A stretch of 64,000 bases of DNA from Nitrosomonas oligotropha (GCF_900106555.1 NZ_FNOE01000017.1:1-64000), one strand, 5' to 3'; shown: positions 33,748 through 44,644, counted from the stretch's first letter. The notes: generated by a model not told the origin, from the letters alone. Numbers and translations: made by a program.

Positions 33748-35652
33748 TCATCGACCGCGCAGTGCGTGCCGCAAGCGCTGATTAACCGGTTTGACGCGAT
33801 CAAAAGCCAAACCGCTGCTGCCTTCGCCACGGCTGGTTTGTTTTTTCACGCCGAGCCAGCAAAAGACCTGACCGTTATTCCAGCGCGTGCGCTGATACGC
33901 TTGCGTGACTTGAATCCCGGCCCGAGGTACTTCCTCTTCGTGGAGAAAATAAGGTTGCGGCGTTTGCTGATCGAGTCCTTGACGCAATAATACCGTGCGC
34001 GGTTTGATTTTTTCCGGCGGATTGGGATCGCCCAGGATGATGCGCGGCATTGACGCGCGCTGCAATTGAATTTCTCGGTTGTTGTTGTCCAGATGCACGG
34101 GAATCATCGGAATCCAATTTTCCGGTACGCCTTGCATCAGTTGATAACGGATGGCGGCGCTTGCTTCCGGAATGTCCGGAACAACCAATCCACCCTCGAT
34201 TTCGCCATCCAGAATACTTTCCAGGCGGCTGAAGAGCTCGCGTCCTGCCTCATTGCCCGGTTTGCTGCGACCGGTTGCCAATGGGATATTTTTTTCGATC
34301 CCCCACACCATGTTGGCAACTTCATCGCGCACGAACCACAATTCTTCGAGCGGCTTTCCTTCCTGAATCTTAGGCACGGTTGGCAATAGCAACAGCGAGG
34401 TATCGGCGCGCACGTCATTGCTGCCTTTGACCGACAGGTTGTACATCGCCCAGCGTTGCCAGTTTTCATCGCTGCCCGATCCGGAAGCTGTGACCCAGAT
34501 TCTTTCACCGAACACATTGGTCACTGCGAGCCCTTGCACATCGGCGATACTGCCGACCGGCAACTGGAAAGGAACCAGAAACCAATCGTTGGCATACACC
34601 AAGCCAAATTCCATCAGCAGCAATTTGTTGATGTCGGTGGTATCGGGTTTGATGTCGCCAAAATTGGTTTTACCTTCTTCAAACGTCCACCAGCGCGTAT
34701 TCGGCATGCCCTCGAACTGAATCGCGGTTGGGAAGAACGATAGCGTGGTGGCTCCTTCCACCGGATTGCCACTGTCGCCACCTAAGCTTTTCCGGGCCGG
34801 ATCAACATCCAGGTTGTACCAATCCAACCGGCCTTGGTAATACTCCTCGGCGGTCATGATTTTTTCCGCACCATGTTGCGGTGCCGACACCGCAAACTGA
34901 TATTCCAGTTGCTGCGGCAGCCAAGCATCGTTTTGACCTTGATCCGGCTGATAGAACAACTGCTCGTACCATTGTACGAATTTTCCGGCCAAGCCGTCGA
35001 TGGTCGTTTTATCGCCGTCGTTGGCCAAGGTGATGCCGTCGTAAGCGTGATGCGAGTTGTCGGCTTTCAGATAAAAATACAGATTGGCACCATCCATGGC
35101 GCGCCCTGCCATGGCCGAGAGACTTTGCCACACTGCCGGATGCGCGGTCAGGAAAGCATCGCTGCGGCTGGCAGGATCGGGTTCGGCAATGCGATAGCTT
35201 GGATGTTGCAGGTATTGCGGTTTCAATGCGGATAAACCGGCCGATTGCAAATACTTGAGCCATTGCCGCCCCATCAGCAAACGGATATCCAGCGACAGAA
35301 TGTGCTGTTGCCCGTTGTAGGGCAGCGGCCGTTGTTCGACGATCGCCTCCAGCGGCGCCGATCGGTCGAAATCCTGCGCGGCGGCATCCCCCGGTTGATA
35401 TTTGGTCAGCTCGGTGGTGGCCATATGTACCTTGGCGAAGATCGGCGATCCGGCATCGTCGCCTTTGAATTCTCCGGTTTGCCACTGTTTGCATAGCATC
35501 CACAGCGGATCGCGGATTTCAGCGCGCAATGCGCGAATAAAGTTTTTGGTGCGCGGCCGTCCTTCCAGGCGGTTCCATAGCACCACCGTAGGTAACAAGA
35601 CTTTGCGATCAATGACTTCCTGGATATTTTTTATCGCAATAAAATCGTTCAT
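33748..35652 (-). CDS. Giant-cluster protein A (634 aa, unknown)
   Basis: Not a family I recognise. The N-terminus MNDFIAIKNIQEVIDRKVLL is followed by VVLWNRLEGRPRTKNFIRAL. The protein is rich in Trp and Tyr and is mixed alpha/beta by appearance; segments such as FQLPVGSIADVQGLAVTNVF suggest a large soluble fold. No signal peptide or transmembrane helix is evident. It starts 2 nt after the stop of the 1876-aa gene (TAATCATG) and is the last gene of the minus-strand cluster, so it must work with the upstream genes. No catalytic motif was found. Confidence 0.85.
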   Translation of the reverse strand: MNDFIAIKNIQEVIDRKVLLPTVVLWNRLEGRPRTKNFIRALRAEIRDPLWMLCKQWQTGEFKGDDAGSPIFAKVHMATTELTKYQPGDAAAQDFDRSAPLEAIVEQRPLPYNGQQHILSLDIRLLMGRQWLKYLQSAGLSALKPQYLQHPSYRIAEPDPASRSDAFLTAHPAVWQSLSAMAGRAMDGANLYFYLKADNSHHAYDGITLANDGDKTTIDGLAGKFVQWYEQLFYQPDQGQNDAWLPQQLEYQFAVSAPQHGAEKIMTAEEYYQGRLDWYNLDVDPARKSLGGDSGNPVEGATTLSFFPTAIQFEGMPNTRWWTFEEGKTNFGDIKPDTTDINKLLLMEFGLVYANDWFLVPFQLPVGSIADVQGLAVTNVFGERIWVTASGSGSDENWQRWAMYNLSVKGSNDVRADTSLLLLPTVPKIQEGKPLEELWFVRDEVANMVWGIEKNIPLATGRSKPGNEAGRELFSRLESILDGEIEGGLVVPDIPEASAAIRYQLMQGVPENWIPMIPVHLDNNNREIQLQRASMPRIILGDPNPPEKIKPRTVLLRQGLDQQTPQPYFLHEEEVPRAGIQVTQAYQRTRWNNGQVFCWLGVKKQTSRGEGSSGLAFDRVKPVNQRLRHALRGR

Positions 35653-35654
35653 GA

Positions 35655-38600
35655 TTAACTCTCTGCGTTGGATTTGAATTGCACCGCGTTATTGAATGCT
35701 AGATCGAGCGCCATCATAATCGGATAGCGAGTCACCGAAGACACCACGGCGGGCAGGAAGCGCGCGTACTCGGTTTCGTTCCAATGCGCCGGTTCAACGG
35801 CGCGTTTGCTGGCCATATCCAAGGTTTCGTGCAGGGTATCGACCAAATCCTGCCACTGCCAGTGACCGGTGAAGTTGGCCGGTAGCGCCAGCAACAACGA
35901 CTGTGGCGCCTCACAGTTAGGGCGGTCGTAGTGAAACGTCAATCCGGTGGTTTCCTGGGTGGTGGGAATCACTTCGGTCCACTCGTCGAGCAATAACCCG
36001 CAAATCGCAGCGTTCTGTGCAAAAGTATCGACGTAATGCGCGGTGTACAGCAATTTATCGCTGTCGATCACAAACGGCTCGCCGGTGCCGGGCTGGGTAT
36101 CGGGGTATTGCAATGCCAGCCAGTGATTGCCGGTGTGATAAGGAAACTGCAACGGCGTCAGACTTAAACTGACATTGTTCAATGCTTCGCCAAACTGCGT
36201 TACGCTTTCCCAGCGCTGTAATTTTTCCCGCACCCGTGCAACGCCGTATAACCAGTTATCCTCGGGAAAATCCACACTCAAGTCATTTTTTTGATAACTC
36301 AGCAACTGTGCACGATTGTCGTAGCCTTGTTGCCACTCGCTGCCGTGCGCGGCGGCCAGATTAAACTCGGGCAGAATGACGAAATCGTCATGCGTCAACT
36401 GCCGGATCGCTTGTGTCAGTTCGTCGATACGTTGCTCGACAGTGGCTGAAGCGTCGCCGGTGATCAGGCTGTTTGCCGCCGCCAGGCGTTTGTCGATATC
36501 CGCCGCCAAGCCCGTCACTTTGGCTTGCAAAGTTTGTGCAAAGCTAACGAGAGCCGCTTTGTTGCCGGTAATATCCAATGTTTGCGTGTCGTGCAATGCA
36601 ATATCGCTTTCCTTGGCTTGTAGCGATGCATACAACGCGCCAACCTGGCTGGCGCTTGCCAGCAGATTTTCAAGATTGTTCAGGCTGCTCTGAAAATTCG
36701 GTTTATGCGTGGTGTTCAGCGTGGTGAGCAAATCGTTGGGATCGTTCGATGCCGGGATCGGGATCGATTTGGTAACGATCAATAACGCCGCTTGCATCAG
36801 ATACTGCATTTTGTCTTCGACCGGTGTCGCTGGATCGAGCGTGGCAAAATCGGTGATGCGCTGTTCGAATTCCAGCAGCGCCGCTTGCCAGCGCGTGACG
36901 ATGCCTTGCAGTTTTTCCAGCAACGCCAGGAATTGGGTTCGCCGCCAATCGTACACAAAACCGGTTGCCGCACCGCTCAAACCGAATCGATTGACCGCCA
37001 GCGCAAGCGGCAGATAAGCGCTGATCATTTCATCCAGATGAGTGAGGGCATTGCTTTCCGCGACAGCCGGGTCGGGATCGTTCAACCAGGTATCGATTTG
37101 TGCTTTCAACGCGTTCAGGGCCGTTTGTTGCGGCAGCAGCAAATCGCGCACCGCGGTGACTTTTTCCGCACGGATCGCTGCGACGCTATCTTCTTGCTGC
37201 GATGCTTCGTTCGGCAGTTTGACGTCGGTGGTTTTAAGCGGGCGCGATTGCGTGATCAATGCCTTGAGATCGTGCAACATCGGCATCACTTCAAAGAACG
37301 AATATTTTCCGGCTTGTTTGCCGCGGTATTGGATTTTGATATCGCTATCGACCCGCACGCCGGGAATCGCATAAGCCTGGGTCAGGATACGGTCGTCGAG
37401 CGCAGTCATTTGCTGCTGATCGCTGGATAGCATGTACATCAGGTCGATTGCCAGCAAGCCCAAATCTTGCGCACTGATCGTTTGTTGCTCCTGTTGCGCG
37501 TTGCCTTGATTGTAATAGCCGATGGTACAGAAAATATCGCTCATGGGCGGCAGCAGCTGCGTCAACCATTGATTGATGGCCGGTTCGCCTATGGCGCGTG
37601 GCGTGCTGTTGGCGGGATCGGCGGGGTTCAATCCGGCGCGCAAGTGCAAACCGACCCGATGCGTCAGCGTGACACCGCTGCGTGGTGTTTGCACTACTTC
37701 CGGTACCGGCGGGAAATGTCCCTTGCTGAAGGCATCCAGTGTCCCGGCGGCGCGTTCGTAATTGCCGCGCACCACTTGATAGACGCCTTCCGCCATCGCC
37801 AGATCGGCAACTGCATCGTTGATATTCATGATGTGTTGAACTTCGCGGTTAATGGCATCCAGTTTGTTCTGCTCGGTGATCGCCGGAAGTTGCGCAATAC
37901 CGAACGGATAATTCCGCTTTGCGCCGGTTTGTGCTTGTACATGCTCGATCAGCGCCAGCCCGTCGACGACGTTGCGCGCCTCCACGGCGCTGATCGGTGT
38001 GTTGCTAGGAGTTGCGGTAGTCGATAACCGGTCGCCCGCGAGTGGAAATTGCTTACGCAGATCGAAAATGATGCTATCGAGAAATAAATCACCGGCGTCG
38101 TGCAAACCGCGCTCCAGGTAATAACCCAGCAGCGCCGAGAGGCTCTGGCCGTTGCGCATGCCGTCGATGACGTTCATCGCCAGCCGCACGCGTTCGGAAG
38201 TGAGATTAATCGCCAGACTATCGGGATTACTGGGTGTGGCGTTGGCCAGATAACCGTTGCGCAATACGGCAGCGGTGACGGCATGATTTAAAGACGGAGC
38301 GTGGATATAACCAAAATTCTTATCGTCCGCGGTCAACGGCGCTTGACCGGGCTTGTTGAAAATTTTATTGAGCTCCTTGGTCAGTTTGACCGGCGTCAGA
38401 TTTTTGTTTTCCGGCCGGACATCTTCCAGCCAGCCGTAAGCGCCCAAGTAGCAACCATGCGAGTTGGCAGCGTTACCATGATCCAGTGTCGTGCCGGACT
38501 CCGGCTGCGCTTGCCCGGCAATTTGCTGCATGATGTCCAGTTGCACGTTCAGCAGCCCTAACCACCAAGCATCGAGACGGTAGCTGCAGCAATCGATGTG

Positions 38601-41285
38601 TTCGGCGAAAATCCGCTCCAGCCGTGCCGTCGGTGTGTGCTGCAAACGTTCCAGCGCGTTGATTTGGGTATTCAGGTAAGGGTTGCGTAGCGTCAGGATT
38701 TGCGGAATGAAGTCGGCGATTTGCAAATTCGGCTGACTGGTGATCGCCGGTTCCGCTTTGTACAGGTACTGCCACGGACTGCCTTTGTCGTCTTCAACTT
38801 CCTGAATATGCATGAACTTCGGTTCGCGTTTCGCCAATGAGAATTGCTGTTGGTTCAGCACATTCGCTTCCAGGTGCAGGCGCAGACTGGTATCGAGGTA
38901 CGATAAATCGAGTGCATGATGCAGCATCAAATAGAGCAAGGCAACCGGCGGTTTATCGTCGATAAATCCTTGTTGCAGGCGCAAGGTGTTGTGCGAATCG
39001 CGCGCTGCCGCAGTCAGCCACTGCAGGTAATTCGTGCCGTCGGGGCGATAAGCGCGCACCGGGTTGAATTCGGACAGCGTTCGATCGTCGATCAGCGGGC
39101 CTTTCAGCAGGTTGGCGGCGAGCGTGAAAAATTTGTTCAGAATGTCGGGAATTTTGCTGTTGTCCTGCGCTGAATAACCCAATTGCGCCAGCAGCGCAAG
39201 GCCGCTTTGGGTATAAAACAGCGAGGCAATCGTGGCGTAAATCGCGCCATTGATACCGGAAGTTTTATAGCGGTTGTAGGGCTGCTCGGCACTTTCCGCG
39301 TAGCGTTGATAAAACTCGACCGATGCGGGGTGCAGACCGACGATGTCGAGCAAGGCTTGTTGCGGATCGGTTTGCGGCTTGCCGACGTACGATACCTGCG
39401 GCAGCAGTGAAGTCCAGCGCTCATCGGCCTTCTTGATAAGGCTGTAGAGCCGGGTTAGGAACAGGAATGAGCCGGAGATGTGCGGCTCCAACCGGTCGTC
39501 GTTGAACAATTTGCGATTAATCCACGCCATGCGTGAGAATGGTGCGGTTGGCAAGATACCGTATGGTTGTTTGCCGATGCGGATCGCGGGCAGCGTGCCG
39601 CGGCCCAGCACATAACGGTTGAAATAGTTGCGCGTGCTGGTGATGGTGCCGTCGCTGAACACCGGCTCCATCATCTGTTCCATGAAATAACCGAGCGTTG
39701 CCGGCCACAGCGCTTCGTTCATCGCCCGGGCTTCCATCTGATCGTTAGCGTAATACTGCGGTGATAGCTTCAGGATCGCTGCGTCGATACCCAAGCTCTG
39801 CGCCAGCCAACGGCCATCTTTGCGCGTGCGCCAATCGGCAGGGTCGTCGTCGCTGGCGTATTGATTGAAATAGTGATCGTAACTGGCATCGGCGTCGCTG
39901 AACCAGGTATAACCGCTTTCCTGATCTTCGACGTTGTTGGTCGGCGCGCCTTGCATCAGGAAACTGAATCCTTTGCGGCTGCGCTGATGATGCTGAATCA
40001 ACTGCTGCAATTGCTCACGGCTTTTATCGACATCGGCGCTGAGCCGCACACCGAGCACGAACAACCGGTCGAAACCGCGCCGCGCCTGGATATCGTTCAG
40101 ATTAATCTTGAAGCCCATGCCTTTGGCGACCGCTTCGTCAAAATCAGTGATCCATTTCATTTCGTCCGGTACGATCAGTTCGTCGTCTTCGAGACGTAAT
40201 TGCTGATCCTGCGGTGCGTTGGGGTTGGGGCCTACGATCAGCTCCGAAGGCACCGGATGGCCGATGTGCAGCAGTGTTTGTTCTTTACCATTGAAACCCA
40301 TCACCACGAACCGTTCCGGCAACAGCGCCACGCGTGCCGGATTGGTCCAAGCCTGTAGCTGCGTATCGACTCCATCGACGACGGGTAACTCCAGGAATTC
40401 GACGCGCACCTTGGTGATAATTTGCGATTGTGCGGGTTTGACGTTCAGATTCTGCGGCTGGTACGACGCAATGATTTCCCGCGCGCGTGTTTCGCCGAGA
40501 TCGTTTTTGAGTTTGGTATACGCCGCATCCAACGCCGTGGCATCGTTATTGGCGTTGAAAACAGCCTGCCAGTATTGTTGTACGAATGGTTTCTCCGCGG
40601 CGGGCAGCGGCTGTTCCGAAACGATCACCAAAATATAATCACCATCCGCTTTGACCGGTTCTTCAGTCAGATTCAGCGGCTTGAATAATTGACTCAACCA
40701 ATACCCCCGGCCCGTGCCGTGGCTTTTCACCAGCGCTTGCCACGCCGCGCGTTTTTCGCTATCGGCACCGCCCGCTTTCCAGATATTGGTCCAATACACG
40801 CGGGTGTTGCTGATTTCAACTTCGGATGGAATTTCTTCAAAAGTATCGACGCTGATGTCATCCGGGTAGATGCGCACCCATAGTTGATCGGTACTGACAT
40901 CGCGCCCGCCGGGGCCGGTGACTTTTTTGAAGCGCGTCTCGATGCGCATCGGAAACAGCAGGATCGGATGGATATCGTTCAATTGACCGATATTTTGGGT
41001 CGGATCGGAAAAAGTCTCGAACAGCGATTCCCGGTCGATCAATACTTGCCGGTTGCGCTCAAGTTCGGCTTGCAGCTTGGCAGTATCAGCCCGCAATGCT
41101 TCTTGCTCGCGCAGCAAAGTCTGCAATTGTTCCTTGGCTGCACCGTCGGAGCGACGGCGCAATGCTGCGATCAAGCGCTCGGTTTTTTGCAGCTTCTCGT
41201 TGGCGGCAGACCAATTCAACCGGCTTTGCCGGTGCTGACGCCGTGCTTGATCGATCTGCTCTTGCGTGTCTTTAAATTGAGTCAT
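35655..41285 (-). CDS. Giant-cluster protein B (1876 aa, N-terminal coiled coil)
   Basis: A 1876-aa protein of unknown function. Residues ~1-95 are a charged coiled coil (RQHRQSRLNWSAANEKLQKT). Then LLFPMRIETRFKKVTG and LWVRIYPDDISVDTFEE, motifs I associate with similarly large uncharacterised actinobacterial proteins, though this is recollection. A central block near residue 575 reads RIGKQPYGILPTAP. The rest is predominantly helical, with another charged coiled-coil-like zone near 1440-1500. No signal peptide, TM helix or enzyme motif was seen. It lies 44 bp downstream of the 1104-aa gene with no strong ribosome binding site. Confidence 0.88.
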   Translation of the reverse strand: MTQFKDTQEQIDQARRQHRQSRLNWSAANEKLQKTERLIAALRRRSDGAAKEQLQTLLREQEALRADTAKLQAELERNRQVLIDRESLFETFSDPTQNIGQLNDIHPILLFPMRIETRFKKVTGPGGRDVSTDQLWVRIYPDDISVDTFEEIPSEVEISNTRVYWTNIWKAGGADSEKRAAWQALVKSHGTGRGYWLSQLFKPLNLTEEPVKADGDYILVIVSEQPLPAAEKPFVQQYWQAVFNANNDATALDAAYTKLKNDLGETRAREIIASYQPQNLNVKPAQSQIITKVRVEFLELPVVDGVDTQLQAWTNPARVALLPERFVVMGFNGKEQTLLHIGHPVPSELIVGPNPNAPQDQQLRLEDDELIVPDEMKWITDFDEAVAKGMGFKINLNDIQARRGFDRLFVLGVRLSADVDKSREQLQQLIQHHQRSRKGFSFLMQGAPTNNVEDQESGYTWFSDADASYDHYFNQYASDDDPADWRTRKDGRWLAQSLGIDAAILKLSPQYYANDQMEARAMNEALWPATLGYFMEQMMEPVFSDGTITSTRNYFNRYVLGRGTLPAIRIGKQPYGILPTAPFSRMAWINRKLFNDDRLEPHISGSFLFLTRLYSLIKKADERWTSLLPQVSYVGKPQTDPQQALLDIVGLHPASVEFYQRYAESAEQPYNRYKTSGINGAIYATIASLFYTQSGLALLAQLGYSAQDNSKIPDILNKFFTLAANLLKGPLIDDRTLSEFNPVRAYRPDGTNYLQWLTAAARDSHNTLRLQQGFIDDKPPVALLYLMLHHALDLSYLDTSLRLHLEANVLNQQQFSLAKREPKFMHIQEVEDDKGSPWQYLYKAEPAITSQPNLQIADFIPQILTLRNPYLNTQINALERLQHTPTARLERIFAEHIDCCSYRLDAWWLGLLNVQLDIMQQIAGQAQPESGTTLDHGNAANSHGCYLGAYGWLEDVRPENKNLTPVKLTKELNKIFNKPGQAPLTADDKNFGYIHAPSLNHAVTAAVLRNGYLANATPSNPDSLAINLTSERVRLAMNVIDGMRNGQSLSALLGYYLERGLHDAGDLFLDSIIFDLRKQFPLAGDRLSTTATPSNTPISAVEARNVVDGLALIEHVQAQTGAKRNYPFGIAQLPAITEQNKLDAINREVQHIMNINDAVADLAMAEGVYQVVRGNYERAAGTLDAFSKGHFPPVPEVVQTPRSGVTLTHRVGLHLRAGLNPADPANSTPRAIGEPAINQWLTQLLPPMSDIFCTIGYYNQGNAQQEQQTISAQDLGLLAIDLMYMLSSDQQQMTALDDRILTQAYAIPGVRVDSDIKIQYRGKQAGKYSFFEVMPMLHDLKALITQSRPLKTTDVKLPNEASQQEDSVAAIRAEKVTAVRDLLLPQQTALNALKAQIDTWLNDPDPAVAESNALTHLDEMISAYLPLALAVNRFGLSGAATGFVYDWRRTQFLALLEKLQGIVTRWQAALLEFEQRITDFATLDPATPVEDKMQYLMQAALLIVTKSIPIPASNDPNDLLTTLNTTHKPNFQSSLNNLENLLASASQVGALYASLQAKESDIALHDTQTLDITGNKAALVSFAQTLQAKVTGLAADIDKRLAAANSLITGDASATVEQRIDELTQAIRQLTHDDFVILPEFNLAAAHGSEWQQGYDNRAQLLSYQKNDLSVDFPEDNWLYGVARVREKLQRWESVTQFGEALNNVSLSLTPLQFPYHTGNHWLALQYPDTQPGTGEPFVIDSDKLLYTAHYVDTFAQNAAICGLLLDEWTEVIPTTQETTGLTFHYDRPNCEAPQSLLLALPANFTGHWQWQDLVDTLHETLDMASKRAVEPAHWNETEYARFLPAVVSSVTRYPIMMALDLAFNNAVQFKSNAES

Positions 41286-41329
41286 AAGCCATTTCTGTCG
41301 GTTGAGATTTTGTACTTATGTAACCATGC

Positions 41330-44300
41330 TTAATCGCGCGGCAGCATTTCGGCAGCATGCACGCCGACGAGCACCGGCGCTTGGAACAGGATATAAGCCA
41401 GTTCCGCCGAATTGATATTATTGGTCCAGCTCAGCAAATGATCCTCTTTCCACTGCTCCGCTTTTTCCTGTGCGGTGCCGCCCGGCTGTGTGTTTGGCAG
41501 GCTGCGCGCGGGTGCGGCGGCGATGTCGATAAATTCGCCGTCACTGATACCGGGCGCGACATCGGTCCAGGCGAGATCGTTCCAAACCTGGATCGGGCCT
41601 TCGCGATCGATATCCAAGCCGAAGCGTGGTTCGCCCGGCCGTTCCTTGATCACGAAGAACCAGCCCGGCTCGTTGTCAACTTCAGGATTGCCGCGCGCTT
41701 CCTCTTCGGTTAAATCGAAGCCAAAAAAGTAAATATCCGGTTTGACTTGGGCTTCGTACAGCGGTGTTTTGATCGGCACGCTGTCGTCGAATACCCGTTC
41801 GGTTTTTTTGTTCGGTGCCGGATTGGTCTTGCTGATCGGCTGCCATTTGGCTTTTTGCGCATAAATCACCGCATTGGGGTATTTTTTCAGCAATTCGCCG
41901 CGAATCACCAGTACCAATTCCTCTTCGTTTTCCAAACCTTGCTCACGGTGATCGTGCTCGCCAAGTTTGGAGAATCGTGACCAGCGGTGGATCGGCGGAA
42001 TGTCTTTCAATTCCTCGCGGCGTTGTTTGCTGTCCTCGGTCGGACTCAAGAAACCGCTGACATCCCAGAACTGACGGAAGTAGGAACCGCGCTGATCAGT
42101 CGGATATTCGCGCCACAACAACTCGCGCGCGAATTCGTGATTGAGGCCGACCATGTACGACTCGATGAATGGCTGGTTGGTCTTCAATAACGTGATGGTA
42201 TTTTGTGCGATGAAATTCAGGTTTGGCACAAACAACTCGGTGGATTTGTCGACCAGTGGTTTGTACATGGGGACATCGAATTCCGGGTACGCCATTGCCT
42301 CAACAAATTTCTCGCCGATCAATTCGAGGATATGCGCCGGTAGCAGGATGTTGCCCAGTGTCCATTTTGGAATCGTCACCGCCGGATTCAGTTTAACCAG
42401 CGTATCCGTTGCCAACTGAGCCATATTGACCGGTACGGTTGCCGGAATGACACCGGCTTGCAGGCCGTTTTGCAGCACTGTGTAAGAGTCTTTCAGCGCT
42501 GTTTTAAAGCGGCTCGATTGAATGCTGTCGGTTCCACCGGCGCTAGCGGGTTGCGGCGGATTGGCCGGATCCAGCGCTAAAGGATTCAGTTCCGGCGTCA
42601 GCACAAAGTTACTGCTGGGCGGCATCGCGTCGACCGCAGCCGGTGTTTGCGCGGTTTCGGATACCGAATCGGCCTGATTCATTTGTGTAATTAAACGCTG
42701 CGCGGTACGGTAAGCCCACAATAATCCCGCGCTCACTGCCGCCGCCACAGCCCAGACTCCGGTGCTGACACCGGTGATCGCCAGCACGACGACCAGCAGC
42801 AGAATCAATGCCAGTAAAAGGTAAGGAATGAACGGATAGCGTTTCAGCAAATCCAGCAGCCAGGATGGCACGTTCTTCGGCTGCGCATCTTGCGAAAGAT
42901 TATCCAGCGACGGCAACGTAGCGGGAATCACGTGCGGCGGCGCAGCGGTAACGATGCCATCGTTGACGCGCGTGATTAAATTGTTCGGGTGAATACTTTC
43001 ATCGAAAGTGGATAGCTTTTGCAAGCGGCCATTCGGTCGCAGCATGCGCCGTAGCGGCGCGGAGGTCAGCGCGGATGTGACCGGACTTTGTTTGATTCGA
43101 TGAGAAACCGTGATGCCTTGGCTAATGACGCGTTTCTGCACTGGTGCTGTCATAAGCAGAATTTTATCGTGGCTGATTTGTTGCAACGGCAGCACTTGTT
43201 TCTGATACCAGCTATTGGCGGTAATTTTAGCCAGTTGTGCCAGACGGATTTGGCGGTTGGCTTCGAGCACGTCGCCGACCTGATCCCACGCCGCATCCAT
43301 GTATTCCTCCTGATTGGCGATGATGACATCGGTACCGAAACCGGCGGCGCTGCGCCAGCGTGGATCGAGGTTGAGTTCGTGCAACCAGTTATCATTGTTC
43401 GGTGCATCGCTGCCATCGGCTTCTTTCAGTACGCGGTTTCTGAGCGCGTGCCAGCGGCCGTAAATCGGCGGAGTGATTAACGGATCGGGATCGGTCTGGA
43501 TTTCCGTGGGCAGATCAGTGTTCTGGTGAGCCGCATCGGCGGCAAGCCGGGCGTAATCATCGGAGAGATTCAGAAAAGCTGCCAATTCCTGCTGGAAGAC
43601 ATGCGGATACGGCTGATCCCAATTTTCCCACTTGGCGATTTCCTGTTCGGCCTCGCTGCTGAGTGGTGCAAGCAGCGCGCCGCCGAGTTTCAGTACGCCT
43701 TCGAGATCCGGATTCTGAATGCCGCTGATATTGGAACCGGGATTTTGTACATCCATATCGCGACGGCCGACGCGGCTATCCGCCGGTTTTGGCTCGAGCA
43801 GGCGCACCAAATACTCAAAGTCGCCTTGCGAGCCGGTGCGGAAAAACCAACGGTAATAAAATGGAAACTGCGCCGGTGCCGGACGGCCTTCGCCCCATGC
43901 GGAGAACGTTGCATGCGGCGCGTCGTCGGGATTCATTCCCAGTCCGGCCAAACGGCCGGTTTCAAAGGTCGGAATCAGAAACGCGTGGTAGCGTTCGTTC
44001 GGCGTCAATTTACGGGGGCAGACGATGCGCGAATAGGCTTCGTCGGCATTTTGCGCCAGCACAGTTTGCAATTGCGACAGTGCAGTGTTGATGTCCGGCG
44101 CTTGCGGCGCATCCTGGTTACCGGCGATATTTTTGTTGACGTGCACATGCGCCCACGCCCACAGTTCCTCGGCTTTGGGGAATACCGTTGTGAGCGGATT
44201 GGCTTTGATATCGATGAAGGGCAGCGGCTTGCCGGAAATATTGCCGCCTTCGGCAAACTCGGCTTCGGTGAGTACGATCAACGTGACCCAAGGCCGCAAC

Positions 44301-44644
44301 CGCGATCCCGCCGGTGCGGCGGGGGTGTAACGCCAGGGAAAATCTTCATCGTAAAACTCGATGTGGCAAAGGTAATTCGGTTCGAAGTTGGTGATCCAGT
44401 TGAGCGGTTCGGTTTTGATAATCGCTCTCGACTCAATACCGACGATATCGCCGGGGCCGTACAGGGCAACGTTCTTATTGACCGGAGCGGCTACATCGCC
44501 GCCTTCGCCGCCGCTGCCTTTGATATTCAGACTGACGGCGACACTGGTGCGTGTTTTGACCGAAGCATCCAGATCCGCTGATTGGATATTATTGGCGACG
44601 CCTTGCCGCAGCCACGGTAGAAAGGTATACGTGCCGATCGCCAT
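41330..44644 (-). CDS. Giant-cluster protein C (1104 aa, central TM hairpin)
   Basis: Unknown function. The N-terminus MAIGTYTFLPWLRQGVANNI begins an extended soluble domain with many aromatic and proline residues. A central pair of transmembrane helices at about 604-646 (YLLLALILLLVVVLAITGVS then GVWAVAAAVSAGLLWAY) splits the protein into two large cytosolic halves; a Pro-rich linker flanks it. The C-terminal half includes EEARGNPEVDNEPGWFFVIK and WTDVAPGISDGEFIDIAA. Starts at 44644 within TAATG, overlapping the upstream stop by 1 nt, and is preceded by a strong aggagg, so it is coupled to the DUF6603-like gene. A membrane anchor or pore component is a plausible guess. Confidence 0.88.
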   Translation of the reverse strand: MAIGTYTFLPWLRQGVANNIQSADLDASVKTRTSVAVSLNIKGSGGEGGDVAAPVNKNVALYGPGDIVGIESRAIIKTEPLNWITNFEPNYLCHIEFYDEDFPWRYTPAAPAGSRLRPWVTLIVLTEAEFAEGGNISGKPLPFIDIKANPLTTVFPKAEELWAWAHVHVNKNIAGNQDAPQAPDINTALSQLQTVLAQNADEAYSRIVCPRKLTPNERYHAFLIPTFETGRLAGLGMNPDDAPHATFSAWGEGRPAPAQFPFYYRWFFRTGSQGDFEYLVRLLEPKPADSRVGRRDMDVQNPGSNISGIQNPDLEGVLKLGGALLAPLSSEAEQEIAKWENWDQPYPHVFQQELAAFLNLSDDYARLAADAAHQNTDLPTEIQTDPDPLITPPIYGRWHALRNRVLKEADGSDAPNNDNWLHELNLDPRWRSAAGFGTDVIIANQEEYMDAAWDQVGDVLEANRQIRLAQLAKITANSWYQKQVLPLQQISHDKILLMTAPVQKRVISQGITVSHRIKQSPVTSALTSAPLRRMLRPNGRLQKLSTFDESIHPNNLITRVNDGIVTAAPPHVIPATLPSLDNLSQDAQPKNVPSWLLDLLKRYPFIPYLLLALILLLVVVLAITGVSTGVWAVAAAVSAGLLWAYRTAQRLITQMNQADSVSETAQTPAAVDAMPPSSNFVLTPELNPLALDPANPPQPASAGGTDSIQSSRFKTALKDSYTVLQNGLQAGVIPATVPVNMAQLATDTLVKLNPAVTIPKWTLGNILLPAHILELIGEKFVEAMAYPEFDVPMYKPLVDKSTELFVPNLNFIAQNTITLLKTNQPFIESYMVGLNHEFARELLWREYPTDQRGSYFRQFWDVSGFLSPTEDSKQRREELKDIPPIHRWSRFSKLGEHDHREQGLENEEELVLVIRGELLKKYPNAVIYAQKAKWQPISKTNPAPNKKTERVFDDSVPIKTPLYEAQVKPDIYFFGFDLTEEEARGNPEVDNEPGWFFVIKERPGEPRFGLDIDREGPIQVWNDLAWTDVAPGISDGEFIDIAAAPARSLPNTQPGGTAQEKAEQWKEDHLLSWTNNINSAELAYILFQAPVLVGVHAAEMLPRD

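Noticed and set aside
43526..44581. 351-codon plus-strand frame opposite the 1104-aa gene
   Set aside because: Antisense shadow; the minus-strand gene has the couplings and ribosome binding site.
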